A stretch of DNA of 64,000 bases from positions 5,278,780-5,342,779 of the forward strand of contig CP034980.1 of NCBI GenBank assembly GCA_004026145.2. Reading direction: 5' to 3'. This stretch comes from Takifugu bimaculatus. Its lineage: Eukaryota; Chordata; Actinopteri; Tetraodontiformes; Tetraodontidae. Below are positions 11,267 to 21,518 of the stretch, piece after piece; positions within the stretch are counted from its first letter, which is position 1; each line of letters opens with the position of its first letter. The position numbers and the translations under genes were made by a program. Under the pieces are notes generated by a model, which ran no database searches, was not told where the DNA came from, and saw only the letters and a list, made by a program, of their open reading frames with translations.

Positions 11267-14200
11267 GTTCATTCGATGGAAGTGATAAGCTTGGGGAACA
11301 CGTAATACGTCCCACACAAACATCTCCTGCTTGTGTGAGAATGTGATGTAAACACAGCTAGAGGTCAATATGAGAGGGGACGGAGGTGCAGTGGTGGTCT
11401 ACAATAATCAGACGCAACCCTCCCGAACACCCAGTCAAACGACCTTAGGAAGTCCTTCATCAATGCAATGTCACCTCTCAAATATGTTTTTAATCACTTT
11501 GAATTAGTATTATCTGCGTAATCATTGGAAGCCAAGTCTTTCTTTTTGTTGTTGTGCAGCTGCTCTTGGTGCTTTTAACAGAGAATATCAAAATTAAGAG
11601 CGTTTTTCTTCAATCATCTCCAACTAGGGTGCAGGACAAAATACATTCTGGTTGTATTCTTAAACCTTGGATCCACATTTGACAATTTAAAAAGCTTTCA
11701 TCTGAAACAGTCACTCAGGCTCCTCCTTGATTGTTTTTACAGCCTGTATATGACCAAGCGACAATACTTCATTAATTAAGCTAACTCCACTCAGTAAGAG
11801 GATGCGCACTGGGCCAAGGAAGGGCTCATTAAATATTGGTATAGATCTGGATAAAGGGGTGGAACCATGAAATTTGATTTAACAGGACTTTGAGCGGACT
11901 TGTGCTGTTTGAGTGCTTCAGGTTTTACCACCAACTCAGTTTGCGAATATATCTTTTAATTAAATCACTCATGGGGTTGAATAAATCATTGCTAGATGGT
12001 ATATGTACCTGAACATATTTTCATTTCAGACTGCAAAAAAATGATACTGTAGCTCTGAGTGATCGCTCCAGTTTTGAACTTCAGAGAAACAATGGACATA
12101 CATTAAATCGAACCCTTCCTCAACAGCTGGAAAATGGATTACCTCCATCCTTTCATTGGACACTTTATCTAACTTTTATTCTTCTATTTATCTATCAGGG
12201 AGAGCATTCATGTGTCACTTTCTGTTATCCTCGGAGACAAGTGTGGAGACAATGGTTCCACTGCAGCATTTCCTCTTGTTCTGTCTCTGCTCAGCAAAAC
12301 ATGACGGAACAAATGAACCAATTAAGTGTGCCGGTGGCTGTGCCTTCCCAGGGGGAAGCTAAGGAAGTGAGACGGCCTGATTAGCTCAAAGGTAGGCCTG
12401 ACTGTAGACAGCCGGCTAAGATGCCTGGATTGAAAACGGCTCAACAAAGAACCCGCGTGTCATCTGGCGTTTGTTACTTGGCATTTAGGTAAGTGTGGAC
12501 TGTCGTGGAGGGAGAATTAGAGAAAAAAAATGGATGGATTATATACAAATCCCACCAAAATAAAGCCAAAAACACATTGATTGTCTCCTGGTGGAAGGCG
12601 CCCCCGCCCCTACTTCCTTTGTGATGTGTGTTTTCCATGCTTATAAAGCCCACAGTGGGCTAATTTGGGGCTTTTTTTAAGGGCTGTACTACATTACATA
12701 CAAATCCAGGGTTTGGTAGTCTGATAATTGTTTTCCGCCTAAATTTCGAATGCTTTTCCCATACCATGTGTTGGGATTAGTATTTGGAGAAATCAGGCAA
12801 ATTACACATCCGTTATGTGAAGTCTCACGCAAGCTAACAAAATGAGTATATCCAACAGTGTTATTTTAAATAACAGATATAAAAATGTAAATTTCTGTCA
12901 ACAAATTACGTGCTTAAATTAATACTTGAGCGATATCCTTGGAAGCGTGTTAATTTTGCTCACCTCACAGGTGAGGCCCCTCGTTCCCCATTTGTGATAC
13001 ATCAGTTGATCTAGAAAAAAGGTCTTAATTAGATTCAAATGACCTGATCTAATTGACCGTGGGTGCAATCAGCCGTTGCACACCTTCTAAGTGCGTGTTT
13101 CTCCTGCCTCGCCGCTGCACTTGGCCGCCCGGAGATGCACCTGTGCTTGTATTCACCAAATTTCAAGCAGAAATTAGCCACATCCACTCACTGCTCTTTC
13201 CCTTGACCTGCACCTGTGCCCTGGCAGATGGAAATAAACCCTGCTCTTTTCCGGTTTCTGTGTCTATTCAACTTGAAACTTGCAAAAGGCTAAAACGCCC
13301 CGTTCGGGAGATCACACAGATTTTGAACGATGATCGGTGCCATAGTAACCAGTCAAAAACGCCACCGCAATGCCTGCAGCCACATGACGCCATGTCTATG
13401 TGCCAATGCACAAAATGATATTCTTTTGTCTAATATAGCATCTAAATTGTCCCCCTGTGTTTGTAGAAACTGCCAAATCAACAGATTCCCAGATTTCCAT
13501 GAGCTGGCAGCATGAGCGAAGAGATGACATTCAAGGTTACATCCGTTTCCCTTTGCTGCCAAGGTCAGAGCCATTCGGTGCGTTTTCCTCGCGTGTTTGG
13601 GAAACGCTTTAGTTGCACGCAGCAGGCGGGCTGGTGATTTTCTAAGATAATCCACGTTGCATTGAGCTAATCTGTGCCACATTTTAGCTGAGCGAACCAG
13701 AATGTTGGGGAGGGCTTCATCCTCTGGCCTTCGATACACAACACGCTGATGGGTGTCTGGGTCCCTCAGTTGTTCAATACAAGCGTTTCCTTCTCCGCAT
13801 CACACCCTCGCACGCTCAGCTCCCATATTGACCCTGTCTACCTTTCTTCTCCTATTTTTCTCCATTTCTGACACGATGACATCCCCCTACTCTTCCCTGT
13901 CTTCCCCATTCTGACAAGATCTGCAGTTTCTGGCCCTGGGGGGGGCGAATGGAGCATTCAAAACCTCTTCATCTCTGAGGCAATTTGGAGACACCTTGTC
14001 CCCCATGGTCAATTTGTCACTGCGCTGAATGCCAGGAGGTGTCCTTGGGGCTGACCAGTGGCCATTGCTCTCCCTGACACTCGTTGAGAAGGGGGAGGGG
14101 AAGGAAGAGGGAGGGGAGCAGAGAGAATGAACCTGACAAAGGCCATGAAACAAATCCGTCCCACTCAGCAGAGCCAGGGGAGGACAGAACTAGCTGTCAG

Positions 14201-14308
14201 CACCTCTCATTAGTCAAATGCAGCCTCACTGACAATGTGACACTGATTACTGAAAGTCCTGATTCAGACATTCTCTCCTCTGTAAGTCGCAAACAGTGTC
14301 AGCCAAAC
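11267..14308. other. Unique non-coding tract
   Basis: No gene or repeat family recognised. A good donor-like site (TTTAG|GTAAGTG at about 12482) follows a 23-codon ATG frame starting at 12420, but nothing else supports an exon. The 128-codon minus-strand frame at 13739-13353 begins with GTG and has no splice context. Confidence 0.4.
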
Positions 14309-14360
14309 CCACACACACACACATGTGCGCATGCTCACACACACACGCACACACACACAT
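14309..14360. repeat. Interrupted CA microsatellite
   Basis: CA units interrupted by atgtgcgcatgct and a single cg transition, which suggests an old, decaying array. Confidence 0.9.
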
Positions 14361-14576
14361 CTTAACTGCACTGTTTCTTTCCAAATATGCTTTAAGTGCA
14401 TTTCATTTCTTTTAAAAATTCCTGTTTCGTCTCCAGTGGCGACCAAAGGCTCCGTTTGAAAGAGCCATAAAGGGCAAAAATGGCTCATCTCCAGCTAGTT
14501 CAAAGTATTTATCGATTTTTAAAGGGTGTAAATAAATATTAAATGGCATTATGTAAACAGGGGCTTTCAAAGTGAA

Positions 14577-14620
14577 GGGTGGGGGGGGATAACGGTGGGG
14601 AGTGGTGGGGGGAGAGGGGG
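14577..14620 (+). repeat. G-rich tract, quadruplex-prone
   Basis: Long G runs (9, 4, 6 and 5, with shorter ones between) lie within 44 bases. One loop is 8 bases, so the motif is a relaxed rather than strict quadruplex pattern. Confidence 0.6.
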
Positions 14621-15739
14621 TGTTAGAGCCGGTGAAGAGTGGCGTTCATTAGGAGTTTATCATCTTTATTGATTCGGCTGACATGCCTCAGCACTGAGGA
14701 GGATCTGATTGTTTTTACTTAATCACTCATGGAGTTAAAGGAGGGATTGAAAGAAGTGACAAATTGTCTCTGAACAGCACACGAGTCCACTTCACCGCTG
14801 ACTCCCCACAGAAGTGTCACCTTTTGAGATTTAATGGATAATAGGCACCAACAACTTAAGAACGTACTTATCATTTTGCATTAAAACATTGTTTAGTCGC
14901 GGTGCTGCCTTAGAAATGTGAGGTCTGCTGTTTGTCGCCCAGGTTTACTGATTTTACAAAATAGAATTGTACTTGTTTTCCCCTGCAGTAATTACTGTTT
15001 TAATGCCATCAATACAGCACATTTTCAAGAATTCTTACAATTTCGGAGCTCTTAAATACATTTTCTGACAATATAAAATAAATAGCTGAATTAATGGATT
15101 GGAAACATAGAAAATTTATCCTAAAAAAGACCACATTGAATTATATTTAACTGTTTCACCTTATTATGCAAAAACTGCTTTTAGTGTTTTCTATAAATGT
15201 ACAGTCCGGTTGTTCCCATTTAGCTGAAAAGCTTCTGCGATTCATAGCTGCAACCATATTCAACTGAAGGTTTTCTACAGCCCGACTGTGGTGAAGATGT
15301 GGTGTCGGGGAACCCTCCGCGCCTCTCTGAAGAAGCCCTCTTATAAGTGTGCTCTGAGGGCAGGCAGCGGGACGCTTGACCCCTGTGAGATGAGTGTCCA
15401 TCCTGCCCTTCATGCCCAGACGCTGCTCTTATCCAAGCCACCGGAAGGATTAAAGAGAATCTGTATGGAGTCGCTCGTCTCTACACTGTTTTCTAGTTTG
15501 CACCACCTGTGAACTTGCTGGGGGCAGGATTGAGAGTGGACCTTTGTTTGATCTGTGGCATTTTGACTCCAAAGGGCTCCGTAGATGCTGATCTTCATCG
15601 GCAGCTAAAATCTTAAAAGATGAGAACGTGTCTCTCAAATTCTCCAGAGTTTTATTCTTCCTTGGCTGAATGATAACTAATCTCTCTTTGGCCTTCGCTT
15701 TTATCCGCACTTAACCCTTCCACCTATCGACTGCTTCCT
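14621..15739. other. Unique non-coding tract
   Basis: No gene or repeat family recognised. Overlapping open frames on both strands at 15156-15710 cancel one another as evidence. Confidence 0.4.
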
Positions 15740-16170
15740 TTGTTTCTCATTCAGTGCTCGGGGCCATGTTCAGCGCACGCCTGCTGCTGTTCTTGCAGCA
15801 ATATGCGCCTGTTACGTGGAGCCGGCAGTTCTTTCCTCTGACGCTCAGACTTCTAACAAGGCCAGGACTAATGCCAGTTTGACAGCTGCCAGGGCATTTT
15901 AACAGGCCATTGTGTTAAACCGCTAAACTCTGAGGCAGCAAATGAATGACTGGCTGCCAAAAAACAACACAAACACTCTGCCTTCACCGGGGCTGTTTTC
16001 CAAGTGAGCATAAGGTTTCCCAAGCAAGGCATGTTTGGCATTTTCTTTAAACGCATTCGCATTCGCGTGGTTTCCTTTCTGCCGGCCTCAAATTGAGAGC
16101 AGTTGCCTGGCGCATTTTGTCAAGAATCTTCGGCAATGAAAAAGATCCATGAGGCCATTTTAGGAGAGAG
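15740..16170. promoter_or_regulatory. Candidate conserved non-coding element
   Basis: Unique, low-repeat sequence with a MEIS/TGIF-type TGACAG (15880-15885) and several retained CpGs. There is no good open frame with splice sites. The texture resembles developmental enhancers of fish. This is judged by eye; conservation was not tested. Confidence 0.2.
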
Positions 16171-16843
16171 AGTGGCTGTGGCAAATTTGGTAGAACTTTC
16201 CTGAAAATAACACCTTTATCCATAAAGGTTCCAGTTTTAGATTCTTAATATCAACTAGTTTGACGGTAGTTCTAATATTTGGAAGTACACTGAAATAACC
16301 TTTGATGGGCATTATTATGCAGTAGCGACTTGGATGAGAAACAGATTATTAATCCTGTCAGAGATCATGACGGCTGAATATGAGGGAAGCATTATTCTGG
16401 TTGTTTTGCCAGCATGCCAACAGCGTTTGTGCTACAGGTGAACCTGTTGGTTCAGGTAATGGGAGCAGACATCCTAAATGGACATTGCATGTGGAGCCAA
16501 ACACAAAACTGATAATGAATAAAGGAAGCAGTTGAAAAGCTCATCCCACTGTGCACCAGGAGAGCAGGGAGGGGAGGCACAGCGGGCCCCCCCCCCGTTG
16601 CCCCTGGCCAATATTCCTTTGAACGCTGTAAATTTTAAATTTCTCATGGTTAGAGTTACTGGCATTAGCTGTTAGTGAGATATAACTGTGATTGCTATAT
16701 AATGTTTAAAATGACATAACTTTTAATAGGGTTTGTATTCAGGTTTGCGAAATGAGCTCAGCAGTTTGCTGGTTAGCCTGAAAGTCAAAGATAGAGATTC
16801 CCACATGAAATATTCAGATTTCATTTATTTTGTAATTCCAGGC
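16171..16843. other. Unique non-coding tract
   Basis: Nothing recognisable apart from a 10-C run at 16587-16596. Confidence 0.4.
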
Positions 16844-16870
16844 AAAACAAAACAAACAAACAAACAAAAA
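16844..16870. repeat. CAAA-type microsatellite
   Basis: AAAAC units followed by four AAAC units. It lies 36 bases upstream of the candidate acceptor at 16906. Confidence 0.85.
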
Positions 16871-16906
16871 ATAATGGGAATGTTGTTGCGCGTCACTTTT
16901 TTGTAG

Positions 16907-17108
16907 GTATGAGGAGTCTTTGAACTGTGCACAACACAACCACGCAGGTGCAGCTAGTGCTAATAGTGAAGAGAACTACAGTGCGGCGTCCCCAGGTGCT
17001 CACGCACGTGATGAAGAGGAGGATTTTCAGGATGACTCCCCAATTTTATGTGATGTTACAGAAAGCCAACTAACAAATAAAGGGAGAAATTACTATTGTT
17101 TGGAGTAA
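16907..17108 (+). CDS. Candidate terminal coding exon, unrecognised
   Basis: A pyrimidine tract ending in cttttttgtag precedes a frame of 66 codons that runs to tandem TAA TAA stops. The peptide is hydrophilic, with an acidic stretch (DEEEDFQDD) in its second half and an aromatic tail ending YYCLE. If the acceptor is used, the first base completes a codon begun in an upstream exon. The second and third bases of the stop codon begin an AATAAA (17107-17112), which is too close to the stop to be a normal poly(A) signal. I found no phase-matched upstream exon on the plus strand, and the family is unknown. It could equally be a chance frame. Confidence 0.2.
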
Positions 17109-17112
17109 TAAA

Positions 17113-18619
17113 GTAAAGAATTAATCATTGCGATAAGATTTATTTTAAGAACACATTCACAACTGTTATTTCTTGGGATTTGTTTCGTCATGCATAATTG
17201 AAAACGCACACACAAGCAGCTTTTGTTTCAAGTTAATCATACAAATTAAATTTAAAAAAAATCCTCTGGCTCAATCACTTTTTCCTGTACAGAGACGAGG
17301 AGAAAAGGAAACGTTGGTTTGCAAATGTAAAACCTTTCACGCCATGCACAAGAGAGGAACCCTTTTACTGTGAAGAGATGCTTGAATTTTCAAAAATACA
17401 ATCTTTAAAGGGCACTTAATTACAACAGAGAGCACAATACATCTTAATTAACTTGCTCATTTGATTTGGGGGAACACTCCTCAGTGAGCCTGTCTGGGCC
17501 TTATTTACCTAATCTCGAAGCAAAAGTCTATTTTTAAAAGACCTGTTAACATCCAAAAAACATCAAGGAATAAAACTTTACATTGATGAGAGCGTAAGCT
17601 TCTTCAATTCTTAACTGATATGCTGAGAATGTCAAGTTCTAAATAAACTGTTCTGGCTTCTCTGTTTATGACCCCAGATAGCATCATCTGTTGATCAATT
17701 TTATTTGCCTAATTTATTCATTATTTCTTTATTTTTAACTCTGATATTCTATGGTATTTGTATTAAAATGCATACTCTGCTCGACAAAGTTTCTTCCCAG
17801 ACCCAGACCTAGATTTAGCTGCAATAGGATTTTAAATGTTTTTCAATTTGCAGGAAGACGTTGCTCAGCACACGACACAACAATGTGCAGGGCCTGAATT
17901 CAGACAGAGGGAGCGAAATGTGGGCGCTAATGCTACAGTGGAATCTGCCAGTTCTCTATCCTGTCACCTCCCTTTCTCTCTCGAAAACAGAGGGGAAATC
18001 GAAAAACCCACCCTTTGTCAGCGCGCATTACATCTCTGCTGTTATCGTCCCAAATGAGAGCCCAGTGTGTGGCTCCTTTCAACAGGGGACGGTAACGGGC
18101 TCTGTTAATTGGACTTGGCTAGGATCTCCGTCAAGCCTTATTGTCAGTATGACTGACTGAGGATTACTGGGCCAGAACTGCATACATACAGTCACATATA
18201 ACCCAATTTGGGGTTTTTGATTGGGCCATCATAATAAGTCAAAATTTGAAAAGAAACTATTTTATTTCTCCTTCTTCAGCAGGGAACTTTCAAAGTATAT
18301 TTTGGTATGCTACAGCCGGGTGCAACTGAAGACTGATAGACCGGCTTAAGTCTACACTTTGAAGTTTCTCTTTAATCAGTGTGATACCTGCACTTCACTT
18401 GCATCAGTGCACGAAGACAAGTGCTTTATCTTGTTTTAGTTATTCTTTTCTCTTTTAAGAAATGCAAGAAATATCAGGTTTCACAAAAGTTTCATGCTTT
18501 GTCCGTTTTCTTGACCCGATTTGAAGAGGATACTCTGAATCATTTGTAATACCCAAAGCTTCCATGTCAGTAGATAATATTAATGTAAACTTGAGCACAA
18601 AACACACAAGATAAATCCC
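17113..18619. other. Unique AT-rich non-coding tract
   Basis: No gene or repeat family recognised. The antisense 107-codon frame 18778-18455 begins here on its 3' side; it is treated as a finding, not as a gene. Confidence 0.4.
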
Positions 18620-19080
18620 TGTAGCACTGGTAGATAAACCAATTACCAACGCAAATCTCCGGCACAGCTCGAGCTGACGCAGCAAACCTGATCCACTGTA
18701 ATTGCATAGCTTTGGAACCCTGGTTGAGAATGTGGCGCCTGAGCTACGATAGTCCTGTCTATCGTAGGGGGATGCCATTCATACGCACTGTCAGCTGACA
18801 GGATCCAGGCAGACCTAAGCACAGCCCGAGTCGCACTTATCAGCTAGCTGGCAGATACGACTTGTCACACCGCCTGTCAGATCTGATGAGGTCACCATGA
18901 GCCACACACTGGAGCTAAATTGCAATCTCCTCCTCTGCAGCCGCATGGTCTGCCTGAGGGACATGCTTATTAGACTTTGTAAACAGTCAAATGCGAGTGC
19001 TGAACTGCCAGTGTCGGCCGGCGCGCCGCGGCCGGATAGCCAGAGCTGGCAGCAGCTCCGCACGAAAATGCTGTTGTAAT
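18620..19080. promoter_or_regulatory. Candidate conserved non-coding element with palindromes
   Basis: Unique sequence containing a perfect 9-bp inverted repeat with a 6-base loop (18744-18752 and 18759-18767). It also has a CpG-dense cluster centred on the palindrome GGCGCGCC (19020-19027), flanked by CGGCCG on both sides (19015-19020 and 19029-19034). Dense CpG and symmetry are unusual here. Function is inferred only. Confidence 0.25.
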
Positions 19081-19890
19081 AAGGGATTTACAAGAAAACA
19101 AGAGCTAAGTAAAAGGCAGGGTGTTGATGTCCTCAGTGGTGTATTGATAAGGAAAGAGTTTTAAGAAGCTTCAGTCTGAGTTTCTTTTTTTCTTTAAAAA
19201 AGATAAATAAATAAAAATCAAACTCATGGAGGTCTGGGTTATTGTTTCCATGTTCAGTCTATTGAGGGAGACTTGCGTTTTGTTGTGAACACTATGGATT
19301 ATTTTTTTAGTGGTAATTTTTACTTTAATAATTCAAAACATCGATTTCAAATCCAACGTATTTTCGGGAACAAAACCCACAAACCAGCAGCTCCAATGAA
19401 GTGAGACTCAGTGAGTTATTCATCATCAGCCTCCCAGAGAAATTTCTTTATAGCACATTCTGAACTTTCTTCAACTTTCTCGGGTGGGAAAAAAGAGTAA
19501 AAGCACCAACCAGAGTGGCGCCATGCTGACCGGCGGTAAATTGACATGTGTACAAAAAAAATAATGAGGACTGGTGTGAAAAGTCGAAGGGCTCACAATG
19601 CCAGCCTGATTATTCTATATTAGCCTGTTCCCGTTCTATTAATTCACATCTCGCCACCAAGGCATTGTGCTTTCAGCTGGACTGTTCCTTGTTCCTGCTG
19701 AAATTCACTCCCCTTTTCACATGCAATCCCTTCTTTGTGTGCTCTGATCCTGACCCTACCACTAAAATCCCTTTAGAATAATGATATATAAACAAGGAAG
19801 TGAGCACAGAAATGACAGGGGATCTCTGTGGACGTTACATACGTTTCCAAGTGAAAAGCAAAGAGGAATGATCTTCCGCTAATAGGAGAC
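19081..19890. other. Unique non-coding tract
   Basis: Nothing recognisable; AT-rich with short A and T runs. Confidence 0.4.
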
Positions 19891-20600
19891 TTGTTCCTTT
19901 TGTCCAGTAGAGCATGCGGGCTCAGTTCTGCTTTCTTGAGATCATTAATTTCTCAAAAAGAGATCTCCCCCGGTGAGACTCATTCACATGCAGATGGCAC
20001 TTTTGCTCTGGAGCGCCTCTCACTCTCTAGCTCGGGCGGGCCATTTAGTGCTCCCCATCTCGCTCTCTTTTGCCGTGTCGCTCCCTCCTATATTAAGCAA
20101 ACTGTTAGCTTGGCAGCCTTAGGTGACATGGCGCTCATAATTCAGCACCACAGAATGGGAGTAATGCTATGTGCTGCTCTGGATACATTACACGAGGATT
20201 TGTCTCTTTTAAAGTGAGCTAAGTTGGCGAGGGAATCACTTAGTGATGCGAGCATTAATCTCTGAAGATCATTTCTCTTCTTGCGCCCATGCTAACCAAT
20301 GGGCTCATGCTAACCACGCTCATACGTGACAAACGGCCGACTCTCTGGTGTCTTGCGTGTGATAATTGCAGCATATTACAGAAATCTGGCAACCAGCGAG
20401 CAGCCTGTTAATGATGGAGTTAGGATTAAGGCAAATGTCAATTTTCTAGTCATATAAGGCAGCTATCTGCCCTTTGCGGTTGCCATCTGCATTACTCTCT
20501 CCCCACTACAGTGCTCAGCCTGCGCGGGTCTGCACGCACGTTAACCTGCAACCACCCATTTAGCCTCCAGAAGCAGCTGCTGCATCGGTTTGCAGCAGTG
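19891..20600. promoter_or_regulatory. Candidate conserved non-coding element
   Basis: Unique block with an 11-bp direct repeat CATGCTAACCA (20288-20298 and 20306-20316) that overlaps a CCAAT box. It also has a perfect left half of the REST/NRSF site (TTCAGCACC, 20141-20149) and several homeodomain-like ATTA motifs. No convincing coding frame. Conservation was not tested. Confidence 0.25.
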
Positions 20601-21143
20601 CTATAATTAGTAATCAGCTAATGCATGAAGCTGCCCCCCCCAGCCCTTTTCCCCAGTTAGCATCCAACCTGATAGACTTTGATGGCACTCTTCTTTTGAA
20701 GATCTGATCAAAGCTGCAAGTCTTTGATGAGACTGATGTTGGCTGTTGTTCAGGGAATACCAATCGTCTTTTCTGAGGGCGATGGACATGATGTATGAGT
20801 CATAGAAGGCAGGGTGGAGAGAGAGAGAGAGGAAGTGATGTTATACAATCCAAAGCTTGGGAAGGTTTCCATTAATGCCTTGTGGTGAAATTCTCTCTGT
20901 TGTGACACATCTTTTAAAAGCACCACTCGGCAAACATCTTCACACCTGTCGTTGTAGGACAAGTCCACAATTCTTAGACCTATTCCCTGGAATTACCCCT
21001 TAGTGAGGTGGGTACCACTAGTAGGAGGGTGGAAGAAAGGCTTTTAGTTACCCTAACTTGGGTACAGGAGCCACCCTTTAAACCCACTCTGATAGAAATG
21101 TGCTCTTAGTCCAGAGTGTACACAACACCTCTCTAAAATCAAA
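20601..21143. other. Unique non-coding tract
   Basis: Contains an 8-C run at about 20633-20640 and a GA array at 20817-20832. Nothing else recognised. Confidence 0.4.
20817..20832. repeat. GA microsatellite
   Basis: About 8 GA units. Confidence 0.85.
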
Positions 21144-21149
21144 TTTATT
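21144..21149 (-). terminator. Possible poly(A) signal for the 21.5-23.3 kb candidate
   Basis: AATAAA on the minus strand about 370 bases downstream of the candidate stop codon. Position is consistent with a 3' untranslated region, but the hexamer is common by chance. Confidence 0.15.
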
Positions 21150-21518
21150 CGTGCTCACAGAACATGGACATGGAGAGAAATAGTTATAAATGGGGCTAAA
21201 GGGGCTGAATTATAACTGGACTCGCCACAGAAGAGTGTGTTGGGTCAAAAATGAAACTATTTTTCCTTCTTTAAATGGCAGGTACAGGCAGACTATGGTT
21301 ACTGTTCGATGGGAACAGCTAACAGGAATAAAATTCTCATCCCATCGTCCAAACACAGGTGGAGAAGTCATTCAGGCTGGTGACACTGTTTCCCAAAGCA
21401 ATTCTGATCACATGTCAGGCAGTAACGATCAGCTAAGGCATCAATAATGGTCTCCCTGTGGGCCGAAATGCGTGTCTTTCATCAGTCGAGAGGTAATTTC
21501 CTTTGTCATCCTTTACTG

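Noticed and set aside
13353..13739. 128-codon minus-strand frame
   Set aside because: Begins with GTG and has no splice context.
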